From JAXGMV01 sp040768445 (GTDB lineage: Bacteria > Chloroflexota > Anaerolineae > Anaerolineales > Anaerolineaceae), in the NCBI GenBank assembly GCA_040768445.1, contig JAXGMV010000001.1, forward strand, positions 2,914,001 through 2,978,000: a stretch of 64,000 nt of DNA. Direction: 5' to 3'. Shown here piece after piece: positions 9,007 to 18,203 of this stretch (position 1 is its first letter; every line of letters begins with the position of its first letter). Below the pieces are notes generated by a model. It worked only from the letters and a program-made list of their open reading frames with translations. It was not told the origin of the DNA and did no database searches. A program made the translations under genes and the position numbers.

Positions 9007-9918
9007 ATGGTAGAACTTTTTAATAAATGGAAACAGGGCCTTGAGAAGACCCGCAAGGTTACATTTGGCAGGATAGCCACGATTTTTGGCGCTTCTGAAA
9101 TTGATGATGACACCTGGGAAGAGCTTGAAGCCATGCTCATCCAGGCGGATGTTGGTATTGAAACAACTGACCTGATAATTGACGCTTTGCGCGAAAAGAC
9201 ACACGCTGAAGGAATCACGAAATCGGCTGAACTCCAGTCACTTTTGCGAAATGACCTGATCAGCAGGCTGGACAGCAAAAGTGCCGTTCAACTGCCTGAA
9301 AAGCCACCGGCTGTTATCTTGCTGGCTGGCGTGAACGGCTCTGGCAAGACAACATCTGCTGCAAAATTAGGTTATAACTTCACCCGCCAGGGCAAGCGCA
9401 CCCTTTTATGTGCAGCAGACACCTACAGGGCTGCCGCCATTGACCAACTACAAGTTTGGGGTGATCGCTTAAATTTAGCGGTGATTGCCGGACAGCCAGA
9501 TGCCGACCCTGCAGCAGTTGCCTATGATGCCATTCAGGCTGCTGTGGCACGTAAATTCGACGTGGTCATCATCGATACTGCTGGACGCCTTCACACACGA
9601 TACAACCTTATGGAAGAATTGAAAAAAGTCTACCGGGTCTCAGGTAAAGCACTGCCAGGCGCTCCTCACGATGTATGGCTTGTTTTGGATGCCACAACCG
9701 GGCAAAATGCACTGTACCAGGCTGATGCGTTTAAACAGGCTGTTAATATCACAGGGGTCATTCTTTCAAAACTTGATTCATCTGCCAAAGGCGGCATGAC
9801 TTTTGCCATTAAACATAAATTAAACCTTCCTATCTTGTATGCAGGATTGGGTGAAAAACCAGAAGATCTGGAAGTATTTGACCCCGAAAAATTTGTTGAC
9901 GGGATCTTGGGCATTTAA
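9007..9918 (+). CDS. ftsY: Signal recognition particle receptor FtsY
   Basis: The SRP-receptor GTPase, which delivers ribosome-nascent chains to the membrane. The 303 residues comprise the N and G domains only; the long acidic A domain of E. coli FtsY is missing, as in many bacteria. GTPase motifs are G1 GVNGSGKTTSAAKLG, the DTAGRLHTRYNLMEELKK region, and the late SKLDSSAKGG motif. The C-terminal GEKPEDLEVFDPEKFVDGI is diagnostic. The ATG has no clear Shine-Dalgarno sequence and lies directly behind an extended -10 element. prfB starts 12 bases after the stop. Confidence 0.97.
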   Translation: MVELFNKWKQGLEKTRKVTFGRIATIFGASEIDDDTWEELEAMLIQADVGIETTDLIIDALREKTHAEGITKSAELQSLLRNDLISRLDSKSAVQLPEKPPAVILLAGVNGSGKTTSAAKLGYNFTRQGKRTLLCAADTYRAAAIDQLQVWGDRLNLAVIAGQPDADPAAVAYDAIQAAVARKFDVVIIDTAGRLHTRYNLMEELKKVYRVSGKALPGAPHDVWLVLDATTGQNALYQADAFKQAVNITGVILSKLDSSAKGGMTFAIKHKLNLPILYAGLGEKPEDLEVFDPEKFVDGILGI

Positions 9919-9930
9919 ACAGGAGACACG

Positions 9931-11017
9931 ATGCAGGACATTCTTGATAGATTAACAGCTGCTGAACGAACAATGAACCAGTTAATGGAGCATCTTTGAC
10001 CTGGTTCAAAAAAGCACACAGCTTCAAGAACTCCAAACACAATCGGAAAGTCCAGAATTCTGGAACATCCCTGAAAAAGCGCAATCTGTAATGAAAAAAA
10101 TCGCAGCGCTGCAAGATGAACTACAGACCTGGGATAAACTAAAACACCTTATACAAGCTAACAGTGAGTTGGCCGAATTTAATGATGATTCACTGCGCCC
10201 TGAACTGGAAGAAGCGGTTGAAGATATCGAAAAAGAACTTTCCAGACGGGAATTTGACGTGCTTCTCTCTGGGCCGTATGACAGCGGCAATGCCCTTCTT
10301 GCAGTTCATGCCGGCGCTGGGGGTACTGACTCACAGGATTGGGCTGAAATACTGCAGCGTATGTACCTGCGCTGGGCAGAGCGGCGCGGTTTTCAGGCTG
10401 AGATCTTAGATCAGACAGAAGGCGAAGAAGCGGGCATCAAGAGCGTCACAATAGCCATCAATGGGCGCTATGCATATGGCTTTTTACAATCCGAGAAAGG
10501 TGTCCACCGTCTTGTCAGGCTGTCGCCATTCGATTCAAATCACCGCCGGCACACATCTTTTGCCCTGGTAGAAGTTCTGCCTGAAATCGATGACGTCGAC
10601 AGTGAAATCGTTATATCTGCCGACGATGTGCGCATTGACGTCTTTCGCTCTTCAAGCGCGGGCGGACAGAACGTTCAGAAAAACGCAACGGCCATACGTA
10701 TCACGCACTTGCCTTCCGGTTTGGTGGTTCAGTGTCAGAATGAACGATCACAGATGCAAAACAGAGAAAACGCAATGCGCGTGCTAAAAGCACGCTTGTT
10801 GGAAATCAAGCGCGAACAGCAGGAAAAACAGATGTCTGATTTAAGGGGCGAATACACCAAGGCCGAGTGGGGAAGCCAGATACGATCTTATGTGCTCCAC
10901 CCTTATCAAATGGTCAAGGATCACCGCACCAATTATGAAGAAGGCAATACCCATGCTGTTTTGGATGGCAGCCTTGATAACTTCATTGAGGCTTATTTGA
11001 AACAACCAGCAGAATAG
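9931..11017 (+). CDS. prfB: Peptide chain release factor 2, with programmed +1 frameshift
   Basis: RF2 terminates translation at UGA and UAA. Translation starts at ATG 9931 (AGGAG upstream) and reads 22 codons to CTT, then in-frame TGA at 9997. After a +1 shift it continues with GAC at 9998, giving a 361-residue protein. The frameshift site is the classic CTT-TGA-C, with GGAG three bases before CTT. RF2 hallmarks are the SPF recognition motif (RLSPFDSNHRRHTSF) and the catalytic GGQ (SSSAGGQNVQKN). Expression is therefore autoregulated by RF2 level. The gene ends in a strong bidirectional hairpin against pfkA. Confidence 0.97.
9987..10000 (+). promoter_or_regulatory. prfB programmed +1 frameshift signal
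   Basis: GGAG (internal Shine-Dalgarno-like) at 9987-9990 is followed by CAT, the slippery CTT at 9994-9996, the in-frame stop TGA at 9997-9999 and C at 10000. Low RF2 lets the ribosome slip +1 and read GAC. The spacing matches the E. coli site. Confidence 0.93.
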
Positions 11018-11023
11018 TTAGAC

Positions 11024-11067
11024 AAATAATATGAGCAGACAATTTTGTTTGCCTGCTCATATTATTT
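11024..11067. terminator. Bidirectional hairpin between prfB and pfkA
   Basis: The arms at 11024-11038 and 11053-11067 are perfect 15-base inverted repeats (AAATAATATGAGCAG and its complement). The AT-rich outer stem supplies T-rich ends on both strands, so the hairpin can terminate both converging transcripts. Confidence 0.8.
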
Positions 11068-11089
11068 AACCTGTACCTGGGAAAACTAA

Positions 11090-12058
11090 TTAATCCAGTA
11101 TGTCTGCTAACTTGAATAACTCAAGGTCCAGTTCTTTTTTTGTACTCACAACTACTGGAAGTGGCGTAGTAGCGATCTGACCGTTGATATATCCCACCAG
11201 AACACCATAATTCTCCATGGCCACCTGCTCAACAGCAGCAGCGCCAAATCGGCTGCCCAGAATCCTATCAAACGCGCCCGGGTTTCCACCCCTCTGGACA
11301 TGACCTAATATGGTCGCACGAACTTTGAAGCCCAGCGTATCCTCGTGTTTTTTAAAATACGCCTCCAACTTTGAAGCATTATACTTGGCGCCTTCAGCCA
11401 CCACCACCAATGCATGCGCTTTGCCTTTTTCATACGCATTCTGGATGACCTCAACAACTTGCTTTGGCGTCTGCTCAACTTCAGGAATTACGACAGTTTC
11501 GGCACCGCCGGCTATCGCTGCCATTAATGCCAGGTAACCACAGTCCCTTCCCATGATTTCAACCAGGATTGCGCGATTATGGGATGACGCAGTAGTTTTC
11601 AACCTGTCGATTGATTCAAGGGCAATATTTAGCGCAGTATCAACCCCCAGGGTGACATCTGAACCGTACAGGTCGTTGTCAATGGTAGATGCAATGCCAA
11701 CGACCGGGAAATCCAGCTTGTACAGTGCATGCGCACCTTGTTGCGAGCCATTTCCACCAATCACAATTAATGCATCGATCTCATTTTGATTCAAAGCACG
11801 CATTGCTTTGCGCTGGCCAGCTTCTGTTTTGAATTCCTCACAGCGGGCGCTGCCAAGCATCGTGCCGCCGTGTTGTATGATACCGCTAACATCACGGCTT
11901 CCCAACCGTTTAAGATTTCCATCAATCAAGCCGGCAAAGCCACGCATCACACCGTACGCTTCCCAACCCCTGTCAACAGCCGATCGGACTACTGATCGAA
12001 TTGCTGCATTCATTCCGGGTGCGTCCCCCCCGCTTGTCAATACTGCGATCTTTTTCAT
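11090..12058 (-). CDS. pfkA: 6-phosphofructokinase (ATP-type sequence)
   Basis: Phosphorylates fructose 6-phosphate in glycolysis. The start is ATG 12058 (MKKIAVLTSGGDAPGMN), with GGAGAG upstream; an ATG 12 bases earlier lacks spacing. The 322-residue sequence is collinear with E. coli PfkA: Arg72, Asp127 and Asp129 (TIDND), Arg162 and Arg171 fall at the same numbers. Gly104, typical of ATP-dependent enzymes, is kept, but position 103, normally the Mg-contacting Asp, is Asn (GGNGSQQG). The enzyme is probably active, as all substrate-binding residues I can place are intact. A monocistronic gene convergent with prfB. Confidence 0.95.
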   Translation of the reverse strand: MKKIAVLTSGGDAPGMNAAIRSVVRSAVDRGWEAYGVMRGFAGLIDGNLKRLGSRDVSGIIQHGGTMLGSARCEEFKTEAGQRKAMRALNQNEIDALIVIGGNGSQQGAHALYKLDFPVVGIASTIDNDLYGSDVTLGVDTALNIALESIDRLKTTASSHNRAILVEIMGRDCGYLALMAAIAGGAETVVIPEVEQTPKQVVEVIQNAYEKGKAHALVVVAEGAKYNASKLEAYFKKHEDTLGFKVRATILGHVQRGGNPGAFDRILGSRFGAAAVEQVAMENYGVLVGYINGQIATTPLPVVVSTKKELDLELFKLADILD

Positions 12059-12179
12059 AATTCTCTCCAAATCTATCCTCTGCGCTAAATTTTATCATAA
12101 TCGGGATGCCAGCACTAAAATTATCCTTCCTTGAGAAAGTTTGTTAGAATGTACTGATTACCACTGATGGAGGATAGAA

Positions 12180-13286
12180 ATGACACAATCAACACACCTG
12201 GTTCCTGTTAAGCATCTCAGAGACTTTATGCGGGATGTTTTTGTAAAGCTGGGCGTACCAGAATGTGAGGCAGATCAATGTGCTGATGTGTTGATCGCTT
12301 CAGACCTCCGAGGGATTGAATCTCACGGTATTGGTCGTCTGAAAATGTATTACGACCGCATCAGGAACGGCCAGCAAAAGACTGAAACTGAGTTTGAAAT
12401 CACCAGGGAGAGTCCCACAACAGCGGTGGTCGATGCTCATCACGGCATGGGAATGGTCATTGGCATTAAAGCCATGAACTTAGCCATTAGGAAGGCAAAG
12501 ACCTACGGTATGGGATCAGTCGCTGTTAGGAACTCAACCCATTTTGGTATAGCCGGTTACTATCCAATGATGGCTGCAAATGCAGGCTTGATCGGAATGG
12601 CCTTCACCAACGCAAGACCTGCCATTGCCCCAACCTTTGGCGTGCAGCCCATGCTTGGCACCAACCCAATTGCCTTTGGCTGTCCGACAGATGAAGCTTT
12701 TCCATTCCTCTTTGATGCAGCAACCTCCATCATCCAGCGAGGTAAAGTTGAAGTAGCCGCTCGACAGGAAAAACAGCTTGCTTCCGGGTATGTAATCAAT
12801 AAAGCCGGAGAAGATATGACGGACCCCAATTTGATTTTAGAAGGTCTGAGCTGTGAAACTGCTGCGTTACTACCGCTGGGCGGTTCTGGCGAGCTGATGG
12901 CGGGATACAAAGGATACGATCTTGCCACATTAGTCGAGATTCTATCTGCATCATTACAGACCGGCAGCTTTCTGTACGGTCTAACAGGTTTTGACAGCAA
13001 AGGCAAACAGCAGCCTTTCAAGCTGGGTCATTTCTTCATGGCTATCAATATTGAAGCATTTACAGATCTGGAAACATTCAAGCAAACAACGGGTGAAATA
13101 CTCAGGCAGCTGCGAGCTGCGCACAAAGCACCTGGTCAAAACCGTATCTACACTGCCGGCGAAAAAGAGTATGACAATGAGCAGAGAATTCTGGTTGACG
13201 GCGTGCCTATCATACCCAGCCTGCAAAAACAGATCAAGATCATTCAGACTGAATTGCATCTGAACCAGTATCAATTTGGGTTCTAG
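12180..13286 (+). CDS. Malate/L-lactate/ureidoglycolate dehydrogenase family oxidoreductase (Ldh_2)
   Basis: A 368-residue NAD(P)-dependent 2-hydroxyacid dehydrogenase of the Ldh_2 (MDH2/LDH2) family, unrelated to classical LDH/MDH. Recognisable segments are SDLRGIESHGIGRL near the N-terminus, NSTHFGIAGYY with the catalytic His, LGTNPIAFGCPT and LPLGGSGELMAGYKGYDLATLVEILS. Family members use malate, lactate, ureidoglycolate, sulfolactate or related acids; sequence alone does not settle which. The start ATG 12180 has a strong GGAGG 7 bases upstream. A phosphatase gene follows after 44 bases. Confidence 0.87.
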   Translation: MTQSTHLVPVKHLRDFMRDVFVKLGVPECEADQCADVLIASDLRGIESHGIGRLKMYYDRIRNGQQKTETEFEITRESPTTAVVDAHHGMGMVIGIKAMNLAIRKAKTYGMGSVAVRNSTHFGIAGYYPMMAANAGLIGMAFTNARPAIAPTFGVQPMLGTNPIAFGCPTDEAFPFLFDAATSIIQRGKVEVAARQEKQLASGYVINKAGEDMTDPNLILEGLSCETAALLPLGGSGELMAGYKGYDLATLVEILSASLQTGSFLYGLTGFDSKGKQQPFKLGHFFMAINIEAFTDLETFKQTTGEILRQLRAAHKAPGQNRIYTAGEKEYDNEQRILVDGVPIIPSLQKQIKIIQTELHLNQYQFGF

Positions 13287-13330
13287 CAGGACTATAGAAA
13301 AGTAATTAATCATCGAATTAGTGAGGATCA

Positions 13331-13999
13331 ATGAAGTTTCGCGCACTCATTTTTGACTTTGACGGCTTGATCTTAAACACCGAAGTGCCAGAATATAAAG
13401 CCTGGACAGAAATATTTCGTCGGCACAATGCAACGCTTTTACTGGAGGATTGGGTGAAGGTTATTGGCACCACACCGGATGCTTTCAATGTGATTGATCA
13501 CCTCCAGGCGCAGGTTTCAGGATCACTGGATATCGCTGAGATCCATAGAGAAAAACAGTCATCCTTCTGGTCATTGATGAAGCAGGAGACAGTGATGCCC
13601 GGGATTGAAAAGATCATGACGCAAGCAAGGTCTGCTGGTATGCGGATGGCAATTGCCTCAAGCTCACCTTTTGAGTGGGTTGATGGACACATCTCAAGGT
13701 TGGGTATCAAGGATCAATTTGATTTCATTTGTACATCTGAAGATGTCGCAAAAGTAAAACCTGAACCAGATTTATTTTTGTGCGCCGCAAAACGGCTGCA
13801 GGTAGATCCGCAGGACGCAGTTGTGTTTGAAGACTCACTTAACGGCGTCATTGCCGCCAAAAAAGCTAACATGAGCTGTGTGGCAGTCCCGCACATATTG
13901 ACCAGGGGGCTTGACCTTTCAAGCGCTGACCTGATCATCAACTCATTAGCTGATTACGATCTACAAGAGATTCTTTTTCAACTTAACGGTAAAATGTAA
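13331..13999 (+). CDS. HAD-superfamily phosphatase, beta-phosphoglucomutase-like
   Basis: A 222-residue class I HAD hydrolase with a helical cap. Motif I DFDGLILNTE carries the nucleophile Asp, motif II is the Ser in IASSSPF, motif III the Lys in KVKPEPDLF, and motif IV FEDSLNGVIAAKKANM. Similar proteins act as phosphosugar phosphatases or beta-phosphoglucomutases; the E after LNT is common in the phosphatase branch. The substrate is unknown. The start ATG 13331 has GAGGA upstream. rel follows after 57 bases. Confidence 0.85.
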   Translation: MKFRALIFDFDGLILNTEVPEYKAWTEIFRRHNATLLLEDWVKVIGTTPDAFNVIDHLQAQVSGSLDIAEIHREKQSSFWSLMKQETVMPGIEKIMTQARSAGMRMAIASSSPFEWVDGHISRLGIKDQFDFICTSEDVAKVKPEPDLFLCAAKRLQVDPQDAVVFEDSLNGVIAAKKANMSCVAVPHILTRGLDLSSADLIINSLADYDLQEILFQLNGKM

Positions 14000-14056
14000 G
14001 CAGGCAGGTATAAAAACTCATACAAAACACCACGGGGTGCTCCGACTGCTTTAATT

Positions 14057-16276
14057 ATGAAAATTGAAACCTTGATGGAATCACTGCCAGACAGTTTTAC
14101 CGCTATCGACCGCGAGCTGGTACAGCGTGCCTATAAATTTGCTGAGAAAGCCCACCTTAAACAACGACGGGCATCCGGTGAGCCTTACATTACCCACTGT
14201 GTGGCTGTGGCAGCCATTCTGGCTGAAATGCAGGTGCCGCCTGCTGTTGTTGCCGCCGGATTACTGCATGACACTGTCGAAGACACACCCATAAAATTAA
14301 CCGATCTTCAGAAAGAGTTTGGTGAAGAGATCGCTGGCATGGTTGATGGCGTCACAAAATTGAGCAGCCTCCCGCAGGTAACACGCAGCGATACCCACCA
14401 GGATGACATAGACGTTCTTAACGAGCCGGATACTCTCGAAGCAGTAGAGACGACGACCGACCAGGTCAAGAAAACACGCCTGCGTGATATGCGTAATGAG
14501 ACACTTCGCAAAACATTTCTAGCAATGGGTGAAGATATCAGGGTAGTGTTAATCAAGCTCGCCGACAGGCTGCACAATATGCGCACCTTGGGTTTCATGC
14601 CAGAACAAAAGCGCAAACAAGTTGCCCAGGAAACCATGGACATTTTCGCGCCCCTTGCCAACAGGCTGGGCTTGTGGAGTATCAAATGGGAGCTTGAAGA
14701 TCTCTCGTTTCGTCATGTCAATCCTGAAAAATATAAAGAAATTGCTGAAAACCTGAATGAAAGGCGTTCAGCTCGTGAAACACAAATTGAAGAAATTATC
14801 AACAAACTCTCCGCAGTACTCAGTCAATCTGACATAAAAGCAGAAATAAGCGGTAGGCCAAAACACATCTACTCCATCTATCGCAAGATGGTAGATAAGG
14901 GAAAGCCTTTTGAGATGGTGCGTGACCTGCGTGGTGTTCGTCTAATCGTAGAGGATGTCCCGTCCTGCTACGCCGCCCTTGGCGTAATCCACAATAAATG
15001 GCGTCCACTTCCGCAGGAGTTTGATGATTACATAGCCGCACCGAAAGATAACTTCTACCAGTCTCTTCACACAGCAGTCATTTATGACGATGGCAAGCCG
15101 CTTGAGGTTCAGATTCGCACAACAGAAATGAACCAGAATGCAGAATATGGTATTGCCGCGCATTGGCGCTATAAGGAAAAAGGCAAGCGTGACGAGACTT
15201 ACGAACAGCGGATTAATTGGCTGCGCAAATTGATGGATTGGCGGCAGGAAGTTGAAGATGCCCAGGAATTTGTTGATGGCATGAAGTCGGATGTGTTCGA
15301 AGACCGGGTTTACGTCTTCACACCCCGCGGCGATATCATTGACTTACCTGTTGGTTCCACCCCAATTGATTTTGCTTACCATGTGCACACTGAAATCGGT
15401 CACCGTTGTCGTGGCGCCAAGATCAATGGCAAATTGGTCACCCTTGATTACCGCCTAAAGACTGGCGACCAGGTTCAAATCCTGACAGCAAAGCAGGGTG
15501 GCCCCAGTCGTGATTGGCTCAATACATCACTTGGACTTGTCAAAACACAACGTGCCCGCTCAAAGATTAGACAGTGGTTCAAAATTCAAGATTATGAACA
15601 AAATTTAACCCAGGGAAAAGCACTGCTTGAGAAAGAATTGAGGCGGTTGGGTATCTCCGAGTCTGAAGTCAACTTAGTTGGCTTGTTCCCAGAATACAGG
15701 GTTATTGAAGATTTGTATGTTGCCCTGGGATGCGGCGATATCTCACTTGGCAGAATTATCAATAAACTGTCTGAGATAAACCGCGACAAAGATCCCCTGC
15801 TGGTGGTTAAACCTGCCACAGAAACAGAAAATGACAAGGATGCTGTCACAGTATACGGGCTAAGGGGGATTTTGACTAATATCGCACGATGCTGCAATCC
15901 CGCACCGGGAGATGAGATTGTGGGTTATATTACTCGCGGCAGGGGAGTCACTATTCACCGCAAAGACTGCCCCAATATGCTGCGAATTGGTGACAATGAA
16001 CGCTTAATCCGTGTCACCTGGGGACAGCCTCAAAAAACTTATCCTGTGTCTATTGAAGTTCGTGCCTATGACAGGCAGGGATTGATGGGTGATATCTCAT
16101 CCATACTTAGCAACGAGGGAATCAATCTGATTGAAGTAAATTTAAAAGTTAATCATAATCAATCAGTCATCCACCTTGTCTTAGAGGTGAAAGACATCGC
16201 CCAACTAAGCCGGCTGCTTACACGCATTGAAAACCTGCCCAATGTTTTGGAAACGCACCGTATAAAACCTGGATAA
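14057..16276 (+). CDS. rel: Bifunctional (p)ppGpp synthetase/hydrolase, RelA/SpoT family
   Basis: Controls the stringent response. The 739 residues carry, in order, an HD hydrolase domain with intact HDTVEDT, a synthetase domain (RDLRGVRLIVED, then YQSLHTAVIYDDG and EVQIRTTEMNQNAEYGIAAHW), a TGS domain (FTPRGDIIDLPVGSTPIDFAYHVH) with the following helical and zinc-finger regions (RCCNPAPGDEIVGYITRGRG), and a C-terminal ACT domain. Both active sites look intact, so it should make and degrade (p)ppGpp. This is the only such gene in the window. Confidence 0.97.
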   Translation: MKIETLMESLPDSFTAIDRELVQRAYKFAEKAHLKQRRASGEPYITHCVAVAAILAEMQVPPAVVAAGLLHDTVEDTPIKLTDLQKEFGEEIAGMVDGVTKLSSLPQVTRSDTHQDDIDVLNEPDTLEAVETTTDQVKKTRLRDMRNETLRKTFLAMGEDIRVVLIKLADRLHNMRTLGFMPEQKRKQVAQETMDIFAPLANRLGLWSIKWELEDLSFRHVNPEKYKEIAENLNERRSARETQIEEIINKLSAVLSQSDIKAEISGRPKHIYSIYRKMVDKGKPFEMVRDLRGVRLIVEDVPSCYAALGVIHNKWRPLPQEFDDYIAAPKDNFYQSLHTAVIYDDGKPLEVQIRTTEMNQNAEYGIAAHWRYKEKGKRDETYEQRINWLRKLMDWRQEVEDAQEFVDGMKSDVFEDRVYVFTPRGDIIDLPVGSTPIDFAYHVHTEIGHRCRGAKINGKLVTLDYRLKTGDQVQILTAKQGGPSRDWLNTSLGLVKTQRARSKIRQWFKIQDYEQNLTQGKALLEKELRRLGISESEVNLVGLFPEYRVIEDLYVALGCGDISLGRIINKLSEINRDKDPLLVVKPATETENDKDAVTVYGLRGILTNIARCCNPAPGDEIVGYITRGRGVTIHRKDCPNMLRIGDNERLIRVTWGQPQKTYPVSIEVRAYDRQGLMGDISSILSNEGINLIEVNLKVNHNQSVIHLVLEVKDIAQLSRLLTRIENLPNVLETHRIKPG

Positions 16277-16313
16277 TCCAATCATCATAACAATCACATA
16301 AACTCCTGTGACC

Positions 16314-16341
16314 AAATGCCATGCTTCGTGCATTTTTTTAT
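16314..16341 (+). terminator. Probable terminator of rel
   Basis: AAATGC (16314-16319) can pair with GCATTT (16330-16335), and a T-run continues to about 16338. The stem is short, so confidence is moderate. The rest of the gap to 16480 shows no gene. Confidence 0.45.
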
Positions 16342-16482
16342 TAACCTTGACAAGAATATATTAACCCCTGTTTTAAGTGACTTACACCTTGTCTGATTTT
16401 AAAGGATGGTGTAAAATCCCTGCGTCTCCCAAAAAGGATGATGGGGGTGGTTTTTCAAGGATTTTCAGATATTGACAAGCAC

Positions 16483-16510
16483 TTGAAAAAGAAAAAATTC
16501 GGAATATAAT
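16483..16510 (+). promoter_or_regulatory. Promoter of the small acidic protein gene
   Basis: TTGAAA (16483-16488) and a perfect TATAAT (16505-16510) are separated by 16 bases. The first good start codon with a ribosome-binding site is the ATG at 16547. Confidence 0.7.
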
Positions 16511-16546
16511 ACGGGATACTTAATGCACTCCGTATTGGAGAAAAAG

Positions 16547-16780
16547 ATGCCAAGAATTAGATGCCACTACTTAGATTGCGGATTTATAGACGATGGATAC
16601 TGCAGCGCAGCAGCGGTCGAGATTGATCCGGATGCCGGATGCATGACATACTATCCTTCATCAGACGCAGTTTCAGAAGACGACTGGGATGAAGAAGAAG
16701 AATTCGAAGAATGGTCTGAAATTGAGGGCGAAGAAGAAGAGGATGATGATTTGTGGATTGACGAGGACGAGGAATTCTAA
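16547..16780 (+). CDS. Small Cys-containing, highly acidic protein, DUF1540-like
   Basis: A 77-residue protein starting at ATG 16547, with GGAG seven bases upstream; an ATG at 16523 lacks a ribosome-binding site. The N-terminal half has four Cys (6, 11, 19 and 32) in a CxxxxC...C...C layout, with the pattern C-x-A-x-x-x-x-I, resembling the small metal-binding DUF1540 family. The C-terminal 36 residues contain 24 Asp or Glu plus three Trp. No function is known. It has its own promoter and its own terminator, so it is a single-gene unit and probably strongly expressed. Confidence 0.75.
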   Translation: MPRIRCHYLDCGFIDDGYCSAAAVEIDPDAGCMTYYPSSDAVSEDDWDEEEEFEEWSEIEGEEEEDDDLWIDEDEEF

Positions 16781-16846
16781 CCCTCCCTTCTAACGGTTTT
16801 CAGTTTTTCAACATCTGGCTTGAAGCAGCATGGTAACATAAAAACA

Positions 16847-16875
16847 AAAAGACCCCGCACTGGTCGGGGTCTTTT
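16847..16875 (+). terminator. Rho-independent terminator of the acidic protein gene
   Basis: AAAAGACCCCG (16847-16857) pairs perfectly with CGGGGTCTTTT (16865-16875) around a 7-base loop and ends in a T tract. Confidence 0.92.
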
Positions 16876-16906
16876 ACAAGTAATAACCTGGTAGAAATAA
16901 GGTGTC

Positions 16907-18148
16907 ATGGATAAGAATCTCAAGCACAACTACATCGTAAACTTAACAGATGGCGGCTTTTTTGGTCTTGCCATGGGATTTGCATCCTTTTCTGCCATCA
17001 TTCCCCTCTTCATGATGACTCTTACCGATTCAGCCATTTTGATTGGGATGATACCGGCAATTCACTCGATGGGTTGGCAGCTGCCCCAGCTTTTCATGGC
17101 AAAACGCACCTCCAAACAGGCCTTATTCAAACCATTAGTTGTTTTTCTTTCAGTTCATGAGAGAATCCCTTTTTTAGGTCTTGCCTTGGTGGCTTTACTT
17201 GCACCCCATATCAGCAAAAACCTGGCTGTTGCCCTGACCTTGGTCATGCTGATCTGGCAGGGTTTAGGCGGTGGTATTGCCGGCAATGGCTGGCAGAACC
17301 TGATCGCAAAAATCATCCCATCAGCTTACCTGGCAACCTTCTTCGGGCTTCAAAGTTCAATCATGAGCCTTTTCTCCAGTATCGGGTCCGTATTTGCAGG
17401 TAACTTGCTGGCGGTTACCGAAAAGACCAACGGTTTTGTCATCTGTTTTGCAATCGCTGGTGTCTCGACAATCATATCGTTGTTGTTTTTGAACCTGACC
17501 CGGGAAGAAACACATAATGTTGTTGTGCAAGAAGAACACCACCTGCCGCTTACCGAATTGATTAAAACCACGCTTTCAACCAATCGGCCATTTGCCTGGT
17601 TCCTGGTTGCCAGAATTTTAACCCAGTTCGGGATGATGGGTATTTCATTTTACATCGTTTACACCGTCAGGCACTTCAACATGTCCACAGTAACAGCCGG
17701 TATTATGACCGGTATATTGATGTTCACGCAGGTTATTGCCAACATCGCCTTAGGCTGGCTGTCTGATCATTGGGCGCGAAAAAATGTGCTGATTATTGGT
17801 ACAGTGTGCGCATCCATTTCTGCAGTGCTGGCAGCTTTTGTGACGAATCTGAACTGGTTCTACATTATCTTCATTTTTGCTGGCATTGCCGCAACCACCA
17901 GCTGGATCATCGCCATGGCATTTACAATGGACTTTGGAAGACAAAATGAGCGCCCCCTGTATGTTGGCATGGCAAACACAATTATGGCGCCTGCAACAAT
18001 CCTGGCGCCTATCCTTGGTGGATGGATCGCTGATACTTTTAGTTATCAATCAACCTTTATTACATCAGCCGCCTGTGCTCTGGCAGCGTCATTGATTCTC
18101 CTGATATTTGTACACCAACACAAGCGCCCTGAACCTCAAATCGCCTGA
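16907..18148 (+). CDS. Major facilitator superfamily transporter
   Basis: A 413-residue membrane protein with about twelve hydrophobic helices, typical of MFS permeases. The loop between helices 2 and 3 carries a short basic segment (MAKRTSKQALFKP), and the loop in the second half has SDHWARKNVLIIG, a decayed MFS motif A. The middle loop (about 200-225) is hydrophilic. The substrate is unknown. The start ATG 16907 has AAGGTG just upstream. It sits directly behind a terminator with only about 30 bases in between, so its promoter is short or overlaps that hairpin. Confidence 0.85.
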   Translation: MDKNLKHNYIVNLTDGGFFGLAMGFASFSAIIPLFMMTLTDSAILIGMIPAIHSMGWQLPQLFMAKRTSKQALFKPLVVFLSVHERIPFLGLALVALLAPHISKNLAVALTLVMLIWQGLGGGIAGNGWQNLIAKIIPSAYLATFFGLQSSIMSLFSSIGSVFAGNLLAVTEKTNGFVICFAIAGVSTIISLLFLNLTREETHNVVVQEEHHLPLTELIKTTLSTNRPFAWFLVARILTQFGMMGISFYIVYTVRHFNMSTVTAGIMTGILMFTQVIANIALGWLSDHWARKNVLIIGTVCASISAVLAAFVTNLNWFYIIFIFAGIAATTSWIIAMAFTMDFGRQNERPLYVGMANTIMAPATILAPILGGWIADTFSYQSTFITSAACALAASLILLIFVHQHKRPEPQIA

Positions 18149-18203
18149 CCAGACCTGATGCCTTATAATAGACATAGTTGGTATTTCTATGGGAGTCATC
18201 AGG

